Below, piece after piece: positions 19,596 through 28,336 of a stretch of 64,000 nt of DNA. The DNA comes from CAJCJE01 sp036494465 (GTDB lineage Bacteria > Actinomycetota > Actinomycetes > Mycobacteriales > Pseudonocardiaceae): assembly GCA_036494465.1 (NCBI GenBank), contig DASXOJ010000147.1, positions 1 through 64,000 on the forward strand. The letters are read 5' to 3'. The notes beneath the pieces were generated by a model. The model was not told the DNA's origin. It searched no databases and saw only the letters and a program-made list of their open reading frames with translations. The position numbers were made by a program, and so were the translations under genes. Each line of letters opens with the position of its first letter. The stretch's first letter is position 1.

Positions 19596-21077
19596 ATGAC
19601 CGACATCGACGTTCTCATCGCAGGCAGCGGACCGACCGGGCTGACCCTGGCGATCCAACTGGCCCGGCAGGGCTTGTCCTTCCGGCTGGTCGACAAGGCC
19701 GACCAGTACTTCGGCGGCTCGCGCGGCGACGGCCTTCAGCCGCGCACCCTTGAGGTCTTCGACGACCTCGGCATCCTCGACACGATCATGGCGACCGGGC
19801 GCACCGCGCCGCTGCACCGCTCCTACCGCAAGGGCGAGGTGATCTGGGAAGGGCGGATGGCCGATCCGGTCGACCCGAAGCCGGACGTGCCCTACCCGAA
19901 CGCGTACTTCGTGCCGCAGTGGCTGACCGAGCAGATCCTCCGCGACCGGCTTGCCGAACTGGGCGGCAAGGTCGAGCTGGGCACCGAGCTCGTCGGGTTC
20001 ACCCAGGACGAGAACGGAGTCGACGCCGTGCTCAAGCAGGGCGGCGCCGAGCAGACCGTGCGGGCGAAGTACCTGGTCGGCGCGGACGGTGGGCGCAGCG
20101 TGGTGCGGCGCACGCTGGGGCTGGAGTTCGTCGGCGAGACCGACGAGGACCTGCGCCTGATGCTCGCCGATGTCCGCGCACCCGGTCTCGACCACGAGAT
20201 CGGCCACGTGTTCGGCAACAGCGACGACCCGATGAACGCGACCGCGTTCGTGGCGTTCACTCCGCTCTACGGCACCTACCCGGACGCGTTCGTGCTGGCG
20301 GGCACGCCGCCGGAGCGCGACGCCGACCTCACCCTGGACTACCTGCGTGGGGTCGTCGACCGCGCGTCCGAGGAGAACCCGAAGGTCGAGCTGACCGACC
20401 TGACCTGGTCCACGTTCTGGCGGCTCAACGTGCGCATGGTCGAGAAGTTCCAGGTCGGCCGCGTGTTCGTGGCGGGCGACGCGGCGCACGTGCACCCACC
20501 GACCGGCGGGCAGGGCCTGAACACCGGCGTGCAGGACGGCTACAACCTCGGCTGGAAGCTGGCCGCGGTGCTGACTGGCGCGCCCGCCGACCTGCTGGGC
20601 ACCTACCAGGAGGAGCGGGTGCCGATCGCGCAGGACGTGCTGCGCCTGTCCAAAAAACTGATCGACGCGCACCAGCGCGGCGACGAGGACGCGCACCAGC
20701 GCGGACCCGAAACCCAGCAGTTGTCGCTCAACTACCGGGGCGGCCCACTGTCCCGCGAACTGCGCGCCGAACCGGGTGGCGTGCAGGCCGGCGACCGGGC
20801 ACCGGACGCGCCCGCGCTGGACGCGAACGGCAACCCGATCCGGATTTTCGAGCTGCTGCGCGGTCCACACTGGACGGTGCTCACCTTTGGTGTGCCCGTT
20901 GGCGAGGTTGGTGTTCCGGTGTACGCGGTCGGTACGGACATTGTGGACGATCAGGGTCTGGTCGCGGCCGGCTACCAGGTGAACGGGCCGACGGTGTTCG
21001 TGATCCGGCCGGACGGCTACCTCGGTCTCGCCGCGAACGACGCGGACGCGGTGGCCGGGTACCTAGCTCTCCGGTAG
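19596..21077 (+). CDS. Class A FAD-dependent aromatic monooxygenase
   Basis: Flavoprotein hydroxylase of 493 aa in the PHBH fold. The FAD motifs are GSGPTGLTLA near the N-terminus, YLVGADGGRSVVRRTL (DG motif), and RVFVAGDAAHVHPPTGGQGLNTGVQD (GD motif). A thioredoxin-like C-terminal domain follows from about residue 390. Such enzymes hydroxylate aromatic rings, including some antibiotics, using NAD(P)H. It is divergent from a MarR regulator with an intervening operator, so it is probably induced by a phenolic compound. An alternative ATG lies 12 bp upstream. Its end overlaps the convergent AfsR gene by 15 bp. Confidence 0.9.
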   Translation: MTDIDVLIAGSGPTGLTLAIQLARQGLSFRLVDKADQYFGGSRGDGLQPRTLEVFDDLGILDTIMATGRTAPLHRSYRKGEVIWEGRMADPVDPKPDVPYPNAYFVPQWLTEQILRDRLAELGGKVELGTELVGFTQDENGVDAVLKQGGAEQTVRAKYLVGADGGRSVVRRTLGLEFVGETDEDLRLMLADVRAPGLDHEIGHVFGNSDDPMNATAFVAFTPLYGTYPDAFVLAGTPPERDADLTLDYLRGVVDRASEENPKVELTDLTWSTFWRLNVRMVEKFQVGRVFVAGDAAHVHPPTGGQGLNTGVQDGYNLGWKLAAVLTGAPADLLGTYQEERVPIAQDVLRLSKKLIDAHQRGDEDAHQRGPETQQLSLNYRGGPLSRELRAEPGGVQAGDRAPDAPALDANGNPIRIFELLRGPHWTVLTFGVPVGEVGVPVYAVGTDIVDDQGLVAAGYQVNGPTVFVIRPDGYLGLAANDADAVAGYLALR

Positions 21078-24000
21078 GGCCAACGTTTCCGGGTTGGAGA
21101 GGGACTGGCCGCGTTCCAGGGCTTTCCGGAACGCGGCTTCGCCCAGTTCGGCCTGGCATTTCGCACGCACCGCGCGCACGTCCGGCAGGTTGGCGGTAGC
21201 GCCGCGCAACGCGGTCGCGGCGCCGACCAGCACGGCGGCGGCCTCGGCGTGGCCCTGGCCGATGCACCATTCCGCCGCCGCTTCCAGGATTCCGGCGCGG
21301 ACCGGCGCGTCGACCATGGTGGCGAGCAGTTCGATCGCCCGACCGTGCAGATCGCGGGCCCCGGTCTGGTCACCGGACAACGAGAGGACGCGACCGAGGC
21401 TGCTGTGCGCGCGGGCGACGAACTGCGTGGAGAGGCCCTCAGCTGGGGTGCGGCGCGCGGCCAGTTCGGTGGACAGCCGCACGGTCGCCCGGTGCAGTCC
21501 GACGGCTTCGGCGATGTCGCCCTGGCGACGGGCGAGTTCACCGCGCGCGTGCAACACGCGCGCGGCGGCGACCGGGTCACCGAGGCGTTCGGCGGTGGCC
21601 GCGGCTTCGGCGAGTTCGGCGGTCGCGGCTGGATAGTCGCCCGCGTTCGTGTGCAGTTCGCCGGAGTGGATCAGCGACATCAGCGGCACCGGCAACGCGT
21701 CCGCGCCACCCAAAGCCGTCGCGCAGGCGCGGGCGGTAGTCAAGAATCCGGCTGCCTGGTCGTAGTCGCCGAGGTGCGACAGTACTTGGGAGAGCTGGAA
21801 ACTGGCGTAGAACAGGCCCCACCGGTCGCCGATCTTGCCGAACTCGGCCAGCGCCCGGCGCAGGTGCGTTTCCGCTTCGATGGAGCCGCCTGCCACGAAT
21901 TCGGCGGCGATCATGCCTGCGCTGAACTCGCCGGTCGCGTGTAGCCACGGGTCGGACTGGCTGAGCAGCCAGTCCGAGGATTCGCCGAAATGCTGCCGGA
22001 TGTCGGCCAGTTCGACCGCGCTCGGCCAGCGGCCCAGGTTCGTCGCCGCGAACACCGCCGGATGCCGCCATTCGCGCAGCAGGGTGAGGTAGTCGAACAG
22101 GTCGTGCCGGTCCGGTTCCAGCAGCAGGCACAGTTCGTACTCGTGGCGGGCGCCGGGCGGCGCGGTCTCACCCGCCGCGCGCAGCGCCTCGCTGGCCCAG
22201 TGCCGCGCCTCGACCCGCTGACCGCGCAACGACCAGCGCCACACACTCGCGGCGACCAGCCGGAGCGCGACTTCCGGCGCGGGCAGGGTGCAGGCGTAGC
22301 CGAGGGCGGCGTCGAGGTTGCGCTGGTTGCCGTCGAACCGCGCGAGCGCGTCGAGCTGGTCGGCGGTGCGCAGGTGGGGTTCGAGGTCGCGGGCGAAATC
22401 CGCGAAATAGCTGGCATGGGCGTGTTGGAGTTGGGTTTCTTCGCCTGCCTTGACGAGTTTTTCGGCCGCGTATTCGCGCACGATCGCCAGCAGGCCATAG
22501 CGCCCGGTGTCGTAGCGCAGGACGACCAGGGACTTGTCGACGAGACCGGACACGAGGTCGAGCGCGTCCGGAGTCGCGCAGACCTGTTCGATCGCGGCCA
22601 GATCGGCGCCGCCCGCGAACACCGCCATCCTGCGCAGCAACACCTGCTCTGCTTCGTCGAGCAGCTCCCAGCTCCAGTCCAGTGCCGCGCGCAACGTGCG
22701 GTGCCGCGCGTTGGTGGTGCGCGATCCCTTGCCCAGCAAGCCGATCCGTGCGTCGAGGCGCTCGGCGAGCTGGTGCGGGGTGAGCGAACTGAGCCGGGCC
22801 GCCGCGAGTTCGATGGCCAGCGGGATGCCGTCGAGTTCGTGGCAGATCCGCTCGACGACGTCGGGGTCCAGCCGCAATCCAGGCGACGCGGCCAGCGCCC
22901 GTTCGGTGAACAGCTGCACAGCGGCTGAACCGAGCGGGTCGACCGGGTAGCGGACCTCGCCGGCGATGCCGAGCGGTTCGCGGCTGGTGGCCAGGATGCG
23001 CAGCCCGGCGAACCGGGACAGCAGCCGATCGGCCAGCTCGGCGACGCCGTCGACGATCTGCTCGCAGTTGTCCAGCACCAGCAGCAGCGACTTGTCCGCG
23101 AGCACGTCGAGCAGGCGTTGTGCTGGCTCGATCGTCGCGCCGGGCTGGTTCAGCTCGCCGAGCAGCCCGCTGCCGTGCCTGCCGAACGCGGCCAGCACCG
23201 TCGGCGCGATGCCGCCTGATTCGGTGACCGAGGCCAGTTCGACCAGCCAGGTGCCGTCCGGCGGGGTTGGCCCCGCAGCCGTCTCGATGGCCAGCCGGGT
23301 TTTGCCGACGCCACCGAACCCGGTCAACGTGACCAGTCGCGCGGTGCCGAGCAACTGGCGGACCCGCGCGACCTCGGTTTCCCGCCCGACGAAACTGGTC
23401 CGCGCGGCGGGCAGGTTCCCGCTGGACGTGAGCTCCACGTCAGTCAGGGCGAGTTGGTGGGCGTCGCGCAGTTCCTGGCCGGGGTCCATGCCGAGTTCGT
23501 CGGCGAGACGGGCGCGGATCCGGTCGAACGTGGCGAGCGCGTCCGCGCGGCGGCCGGTGCGCAGCAGGGCGCTGATGAGCAGGGCGGCCGGGCGTTCGCG
23601 CAGCGGGTGCGCCGCGCAGGTCTCTTCCAGTTCGGCGACGAGCACGGCCGGATCGATGACAGCGGGCGTGACCGCGAGGTCGGCGGCGATCCGGTCCAGG
23701 TGGGCGGCGTCGCGCAGCTCGGTGAGCCGGGTGCGCGGCGCGATCGCGAACTCGGCGTCCGGCGCGTCGGCCAGCGCCGGACCGCGCCAGAGGGCGAGCG
23801 CGGCGCGCAACGTGTCGGCGGCGTGCGCGGGATCGCCGCAGCGGGCCGCGTCGACCAGTTCGGTGAACCGGGTCGCGTCGAGGTTGGCCGGGGAGACGTC
23901 GAGGGCGTAGCCGGTCGGGTGCGAGCTGATCGCGGCGCGGTCGTTGCCGAGCGTTCTGCGCAGCCGGGCGATCAGGGTTTGCAGGGCGCCTGCCGGATCG

Positions 24001-24170
24001 GCTGGAGGAGCGCCGGGCCACAGGTCGTCGATCAGGGCGCCGGTGCTGACCACCCGGCCCGCGTCAACGGCCAGCCGCAGCAGCAACAGGCGAGGTCCGG
24101 CCGCGGTGATCTCGATCGGCGTACCGGTGGAGCCGTGCACGGTGAGCGGTCCGAGGATGCCGATCCGCAC
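21063..24170 (-). CDS. AfsR/SARP-family regulator with NB-ARC ATPase and TPR region
   Basis: Large regulator of 1035 aa. It has an OmpR-type winged helix (residues 1-90), a bacterial transcriptional activation domain (about 95-245, ending ELGMDPGQELRDAHQLAL), an NB-ARC ATPase with P-loop GFGGVGKTRLA near 300 and LLLVLDNCEQI plus ATSREPLG further on, then a long helical TPR-like C-terminus. AfsR-like proteins activate secondary-metabolite or stress genes. The GTG follows GGAGG. No biosynthetic cluster lies beside it, so its target is unknown. Its 3' end overlaps the convergent monooxygenase. Confidence 0.92.
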   Translation of the reverse strand: MRIGILGPLTVHGSTGTPIEITAAGPRLLLLRLAVDAGRVVSTGALIDDLWPGAPPADPAGALQTLIARLRRTLGNDRAAISSHPTGYALDVSPANLDATRFTELVDAARCGDPAHAADTLRAALALWRGPALADAPDAEFAIAPRTRLTELRDAAHLDRIAADLAVTPAVIDPAVLVAELEETCAAHPLRERPAALLISALLRTGRRADALATFDRIRARLADELGMDPGQELRDAHQLALTDVELTSSGNLPAARTSFVGRETEVARVRQLLGTARLVTLTGFGGVGKTRLAIETAAGPTPPDGTWLVELASVTESGGIAPTVLAAFGRHGSGLLGELNQPGATIEPAQRLLDVLADKSLLLVLDNCEQIVDGVAELADRLLSRFAGLRILATSREPLGIAGEVRYPVDPLGSAAVQLFTERALAASPGLRLDPDVVERICHELDGIPLAIELAAARLSSLTPHQLAERLDARIGLLGKGSRTTNARHRTLRAALDWSWELLDEAEQVLLRRMAVFAGGADLAAIEQVCATPDALDLVSGLVDKSLVVLRYDTGRYGLLAIVREYAAEKLVKAGEETQLQHAHASYFADFARDLEPHLRTADQLDALARFDGNQRNLDAALGYACTLPAPEVALRLVAASVWRWSLRGQRVEARHWASEALRAAGETAPPGARHEYELCLLLEPDRHDLFDYLTLLREWRHPAVFAATNLGRWPSAVELADIRQHFGESSDWLLSQSDPWLHATGEFSAGMIAAEFVAGGSIEAETHLRRALAEFGKIGDRWGLFYASFQLSQVLSHLGDYDQAAGFLTTARACATALGGADALPVPLMSLIHSGELHTNAGDYPAATAELAEAAATAERLGDPVAAARVLHARGELARRQGDIAEAVGLHRATVRLSTELAARRTPAEGLSTQFVARAHSSLGRVLSLSGDQTGARDLHGRAIELLATMVDAPVRAGILEAAAEWCIGQGHAEAAAVLVGAATALRGATANLPDVRAVRAKCQAELGEAAFRKALERGQSLSNPETLALPES

Positions 24171-24192
24171 CGCCGCCTCCGCTCCTATGGCG

Positions 24193-25017
24193 CTACAACG
24201 ACCACCCTTGCGCACCGGGCCAGGTGCACGCGGTCGCGCCCGCGTGGGTCGCCGCCTGCAACGCCTCGGTCCGGTCCGCGCCAGCGGCCAGCGCCGCAGC
24301 CAGTGCCCCCGCGAACGCGTCGCCCGCGCCAGTGGTGTCGACCACGTCGATCTTAGGCGCGGTCGAGGTAGCGCCGCCCCAGCGGGCACCCGCCGAGCCG
24401 AGCGTGACGCACAACGACTCCGGCGCGGTCGAACCGAGCTGCGCGGCCTCGTGCTCGTTGACGATCAGGGGGTCGACGGCGGCGAGGAGTTGCTCGGGCA
24501 GCGGCATCCACGGCGACGGGTTCACGATCAGCCGGATGCCGCACTCCACCGCGATCTCGGCGACCCGCAGCACCGAGGGCATCGGGATTTCCAGTTGCAG
24601 CACCAGCACATCCGCCGAGCGGATGGTGTGCTCCTCGACCTCGACGGCCTTCTCATCCATGGCCTCGTTCGCGCCCGGGACCACGATGATGGTGTTCTCG
24701 CCGTGCTCGTCGACGGCGATCAACGCGGTGCCGGTCGGCGTGTCCGGCGCGACCACCACCCCGGAGCAGTCGACGTGCCGGGCGGACAGTCCGCGCCGGT
24801 AGGCGTCACCCGCCTCGTCATCGCCGATCCGGCCGATCAACCTGGTCTTGGCGCCCGAACGGGCCGCGGCTAACGCCTGGTTGGCGCCCTTGCCACCGGG
24901 CAGCCGGGTCAGGCCCTGGCCGCGCACGGTCTCGCCGGGCGTCGGATGTGCGTTGACGTGCGTGATGACGTCGATGTTGAGCGAACCGACCACGCAAACC
25001 CGGGGTTGCCTGCTCAT
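24193..25017 (-). CDS. rbsK: Ribokinase (PfkB family)
   Basis: A 274-residue PfkB-type kinase that phosphorylates D-ribose to ribose 5-phosphate. The GSLNIDVI start, the GGKGANQALAA substrate motif near residue 41 and DTTGAGDAFAGAL with the catalytic Asp near the end are all present. The ATG overlaps the nucleoside hydrolase stop (ATGA). Ribose released by the hydrolase is its obvious substrate. The protein is slightly shorter than typical RbsK but has both motifs. Confidence 0.92.
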   Translation of the reverse strand: MSRQPRVCVVGSLNIDVITHVNAHPTPGETVRGQGLTRLPGGKGANQALAAARSGAKTRLIGRIGDDEAGDAYRRGLSARHVDCSGVVVAPDTPTGTALIAVDEHGENTIIVVPGANEAMDEKAVEVEEHTIRSADVLVLQLEIPMPSVLRVAEIAVECGIRLIVNPSPWMPLPEQLLAAVDPLIVNEHEAAQLGSTAPESLCVTLGSAGARWGGATSTAPKIDVVDTTGAGDAFAGALAAALAAGADRTEALQAATHAGATACTWPGAQGWSL

Positions 25018-25988
25018 GCCGACACCACCGGAGCGAGCAGGGTCTGGGTGAACAGCTGGCCGTAGCGGTCACCGTCGATGCCGAGCCCGACGCTGACCCG
25101 CTCGGTGAGCAGGGGATGACCGTGGTGTTCCGCGTCGCCGCGCAACGACCTCCGGTCCACGATGGTTTGGCCTCTGGTGAGGCCGCTGGCGAGTTCGACC
25201 TGGAGGGGTAAGAGCTCGGTGCGCAGGTGCTCGGGTTCGGCGACCGCGCAGACCGCGCCCGCGTCGCCGAGGTGCGCGCCGCCAGCTCTGCCGATGCGGT
25301 GGTCGCCGCCGCTGGCGCGCAGCGCGTGTTCGAGGAGTCGGCCTGCGAGCACGGCACCGGGATCGGTGCTGGCGGAGAGGCTGGTGACCTCGGCAGCGGA
25401 GGCGGTCGCGCCGTAGAAGACGTCCAGCCCGTACATGGTCACCGGGGCGTCGCAGCCGAAGACGATCGCGGCTGACTCCGGGTCGTGCCAGACGTTGAAC
25501 TCGGCGACCGCGGTGGCGTTGCCGGTGGAGGCGGAGCCGCCCATCACCATGATCTTGGCGAGCTTGGCGGTTACTTCCGGGTAGGCCCGCAGCAGCAGGG
25601 CCAGGTTGGTCATCGGAGCCAGCGAGACGAGAGTCACCGGCTCGGCGTTGTTCATGATGCGGCTGCGTAACAGCTCGATGGCGTGCATTTCGGACGGTTT
25701 TCGCTCGGATTCGGGCAGGCCGAGATCGGCCATGCCGTCCTTGCCGTGCACATGGGCGGCGTCGCGGTTCGGTTCGAGCAGCGGCCTGCTCGCGCCGCGC
25801 GCCACCGGGACCTCGCCGGCGCCTGCCGCGTCGAGCACCTTGAGCGTGTTGCGCACGACCTGGTCGACGTGGGTGTTACCGGCGACGCAGCTGACGCCGA
25901 GCAGGTTGAGTTCGGGGTGCCGGGCCGCGAACAGGATGGCCAGGGCGTCGTCGACGCCCGTGTCCACGTCAAGCAGGATGTCGATCAT
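25014..25988 (-). CDS. Nucleoside hydrolase (IunH/RihA family)
   Basis: A 324-residue hydrolase that splits ribonucleosides into base and ribose. The Ca2+-binding DVDTGVDDALAI signature stands at the N-terminus, and VMGGSASTGNATAVAEFNVWHDPE provides further active-site residues. I chose the ATG at 25988 because AGGAAGG lies about 8 bp upstream. The ATG at 25994 would sit almost on the ribosome site. It is coupled with ribokinase, forming a two-gene nucleoside salvage operon. Confidence 0.92.
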   Translation of the reverse strand: MIDILLDVDTGVDDALAILFAARHPELNLLGVSCVAGNTHVDQVVRNTLKVLDAAGAGEVPVARGASRPLLEPNRDAAHVHGKDGMADLGLPESERKPSEMHAIELLRSRIMNNAEPVTLVSLAPMTNLALLLRAYPEVTAKLAKIMVMGGSASTGNATAVAEFNVWHDPESAAIVFGCDAPVTMYGLDVFYGATASAAEVTSLSASTDPGAVLAGRLLEHALRASGGDHRIGRAGGAHLGDAGAVCAVAEPEHLRTELLPLQVELASGLTRGQTIVDRRSLRGDAEHHGHPLLTERVSVGLGIDGDRYGQLFTQTLLAPVVSA

Positions 25989-26226
25989 CGGCATTGCCTT
26001 CCTGTCCCACGACCTACCACGCACGGTAGCTCTTGCCCGCCGGTTGCCTCGCGTGCGTGCACTTTCCATCTTGGCTGGTCATGTCGGCTGGTGCCGGACC
26101 ATCCGGACATGAGCGCCTGATCGTGTCGCACACAACAAGGACGGAATGACTGGCCGTTGCGGTTGGTTGGGAATTGACGCGTAAGTCCTTCACGTATCAG
26201 AACGTCGTTTTTCTCGGAGGTCGACC

Positions 26227-27153
26227 TTGGCGAGCAGCAGCATCCCGGCGGATCGGACCTGGCTGGTCGCCTTATCGGCAGCTTTGTGGGGCACCGACGG
26301 CCTGCTCCGCAAACCGCTGGCCGACGTCCTGCCGGCAGCCACGGTCGTGTTCTGGGAGCACGCGATCGTCTTCGTCGTGCTGCTGCCGTGGGTGCCGATG
26401 GCGCTGCGGGCGCTGCGCCGGTGCACCTGGCGGGAGCGGGCCGCCGTGATCGCGGTCGGCGTCGGCGCGTCCGCGCTGGCCACCGCCCTGTTCACTCAGG
26501 CGTTCGCGGTCGGTGATCCGGTGACCCCGCTGGTGCTGCAGAAGTTCCAGCCGATCTTCGCCATCCTCGCCGCCTGGCTGGTACTCGGCGAGCGAATCCG
26601 GCGCGGGTACCTTTGGTTCGCCATTCCGGCGATCGCGGGGGCCTGGCTGTTGACCTTCCCGAATCCCTTTCAGGTTCAGGTCAGCGCCGCCGAGTCCGCG
26701 TTGCTCGCGTTGGGCGCCGCCGCGCTGTGGGCGGGCGGCACCGTCCTCGGCCGACTGGTCAGCGAGCGGCTCTCCGCGTGGGAGGTGACCGTGCTGCGCT
26801 ATGTGTTCGGTCTGCTCGGCGCGAGCGCCATCGTGCTCGTCCAGGGCGCGCCGATCGGTGTCCACTCCGGCGACATCCTCGGACTCGTACTGCTCGCGCT
26901 GGTGCCCGGTCTGCTCGCGCTCGGGCTCTACTACACCGGCCTCCAGGCGACGCCCGCGGCGCGCGCCACCCTGGCCGAGTTGGCGTTTCCGGCGACCGCC
27001 GCGGTGCTCGGCGTGACCGTGCTCGGCGCGACGTTCACGGTCAGCCAGTGGACCGGCTTCGCGGTCGTGCTGCTGGCGGTGACCGGTCTCGGGTGGCACG
27101 AACGCCGCGCCCGCAGCGCCTTGGTGGCGGCACCGATCCAGTTGGCGGCGTGA
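26227..27153 (+). CDS. EamA/DMT-superfamily transporter
   Basis: A 308-residue integral membrane protein with about ten transmembrane helices and two EamA repeats (a first WEHAIVFVVLLPW region and a second ALGAAALWAGGTVLGRL copy). Members export amino acids, sugars or metabolites. The start is a TTG preceded by CGGAGG at good spacing; no ATG fits. It stands alone between the divergent nucleoside operon and the hydrogenase promoter. The substrate is unknown. Confidence 0.88.
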   Translation: MASSSIPADRTWLVALSAALWGTDGLLRKPLADVLPAATVVFWEHAIVFVVLLPWVPMALRALRRCTWRERAAVIAVGVGASALATALFTQAFAVGDPVTPLVLQKFQPIFAILAAWLVLGERIRRGYLWFAIPAIAGAWLLTFPNPFQVQVSAAESALLALGAAALWAGGTVLGRLVSERLSAWEVTVLRYVFGLLGASAIVLVQGAPIGVHSGDILGLVLLALVPGLLALGLYYTGLQATPAARATLAELAFPATAAVLGVTVLGATFTVSQWTGFAVVLLAVTGLGWHERRARSALVAAPIQLAA

Positions 27154-27479
27154 TCGCACGGTGTTACGATCTCCCTCGTTACTCAAGAAATTCTGGCGAC
27201 TCGGATCATGAACATCGCTGACATTCCGATGGATCCACGGGGTTCACCGCCATCGCCAACGGTGCGGTAAGCGCGGAAAAGATCTAGCTGAAGCGGGCTC
27301 AAGCAAAGGGCCAACAATAATGATCGATCAAGAGGTGTGAAATTCACCCTAATAGGGGCGAATGAAACACCTTGTGTGATCGGCATCACACCCCTATGTT
27401 TGGCTACCGAGAGATCGATCAGCTCGACCGAACTGCCCCCACCACAAATTGGTTCCACCACATGAGGAAGTGACCCGCA
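27154..27479 (+). promoter_or_regulatory. Hydrogenase operon upstream region with a Crp-type site
   Basis: This 326-bp region has no convincing gene. TGTGA-TCGGCA-TCACA (27375-27390) is a perfect Crp-consensus dyad, extended to GTGTGAT/ATCACAC. TTGTGT (27372-27377), 17 bp and TATGTT (27395-27400) form a plausible promoter that the dyad covers. A second, imperfect dyad TTCACCC-TAATA-GGGGCGAA lies at 27343-27362. The transcript would carry a leader of about 70 nt before the first SIS gene. Confidence 0.65.
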
Positions 27480-28100
27480 ATGGCGCGGTCGTCCGTTGAG
27501 GTGAGCTCCGTCGCGGAATTGTTCGATCGTCGAGTGGCGCCGATCGAGGCGCTGGCCCACGATGCCACCGCGGTCGCGCGGGCGTGCCACGCCATGGCGA
27601 TTCGCTTTCACCAGGGCGGAAAACTTGTCGTCTTCGGCAACGGTGGGCCCAGCACCGACGCGCAGCACGTCGCGGTCGAGTTCGTCCACCCGGTCATCGT
27701 CGGAAAACGCGCACTGCCCGCTATTTCGCTGACCGCCGATATTGCCACCATCACCGGCATAGCCAATCGAGACGGACTCGCCGAAATATTCGCCCACCAG
27801 ATACGTTTCCTTGCCGAGCCAGCGGATATCGCCCTCGGTATATCAACCGACGGTGACTGCGAGAACGTGCTGCGCGGGCTGAGCGTGGCACATGGTCTCG
27901 GCATGTTGACCATTGCCCTGGTCGGCGGAAACGGCGGAAAGATCGCGGCCAGCCGCGAAATCGATCACCTGTTGATTGCCGATTCGAATGATCCCCGGGT
28001 GATCAAGGAAGTACACGTGACCACGTATCACATTCTGTGGGAACTGGTGCACGTGTTCTTCGAGCAGCCCGGCGTGCTCGCCCCGGGAGTGCTGACATGA
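27480..28100 (+). CDS. SIS-domain protein, phosphoheptose isomerase (GmhA)-like, hydrogenase-linked
   Basis: A 206-residue SIS fold with the sugar-phosphate loop VFGNGGPSTDAQH near residue 52, a following glutamate (VAVEFV), and KEVHVTTYHILWELVH near the C-terminus. The Glu and His positions that act in GmhA appear to be kept. GmhA isomerises sedoheptulose 7-phosphate, but here the gene begins an actinobacterial-type hydrogenase operon, where SIS proteins recur. Its role there is unknown; a carbohydrate-derived ligand precursor or a regulatory function are guesses. The stop overlaps the HypC-like start. Confidence 0.8.
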   Translation: MARSSVEVSSVAELFDRRVAPIEALAHDATAVARACHAMAIRFHQGGKLVVFGNGGPSTDAQHVAVEFVHPVIVGKRALPAISLTADIATITGIANRDGLAEIFAHQIRFLAEPADIALGISTDGDCENVLRGLSVAHGLGMLTIALVGGNGGKIAASREIDHLLIADSNDPRVIKEVHVTTYHILWELVHVFFEQPGVLAPGVLT

Positions 28101-28336
28101 CCGAACCGCAGTACGTACCGGATCTCCAGGAAAGCCAGGAGTGCCACGACGAAGTGTGCATCACCTGCTCGGACCTCGCGGTCCAGGTCAGGGTGCTGCG
28201 CCTGCAGGCCGATGATCTGGCCATTGTGGACACTGGAAGTAGCGAGGAGGAGGTCAGCGTCGCGCTGGTGTCCGCGCACGTCGGCGACACGATACTGGTG
28301 CACGCCAGCGAGGCCATCGCGGTGATCCGGCCATGA
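28097..28336 (+). CDS. HypC/HupF-like hydrogenase maturation protein, divergent
   Basis: A 79-residue small beta protein. After a 15-residue tail it reads ECHDEVCITCSDLAVQVRVL, with C16, C21 and C24, then an OB-fold-like pattern ending in VGDTILVHASEAIAVI. This matches the GD-x-hydrophobic-hydrophobic-HxG-x-A region of HypC. Canonical HypC starts MC and uses Cys2 to carry the Fe(CN)2CO group. This copy lacks that start but has an internal CxxC, so its job probably differs from the second HypC in the locus. It overlaps both neighbours by ATGA. Confidence 0.7.
   Translation: MTEPQYVPDLQESQECHDEVCITCSDLAVQVRVLRLQADDLAIVDTGSSEEEVSVALVSAHVGDTILVHASEAIAVIRP

Noticed and set aside
18002..24170. Idea that the SARP regulator, monooxygenase and VOC gene form an antibiotic biosynthetic cluster
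   Set aside because: No synthase, NRPS, tailoring set or resistance transporter is present; the genes sit on different strands with separate regulation.
27208..27270. A 20-codon ORF (MNIADIPMDPRG...) upstream of the hydrogenase operon
   Set aside because: No Shine-Dalgarno, no supporting promoter, proline-rich sequence without a pattern, and it lies before the predicted hydrogenase promoter.
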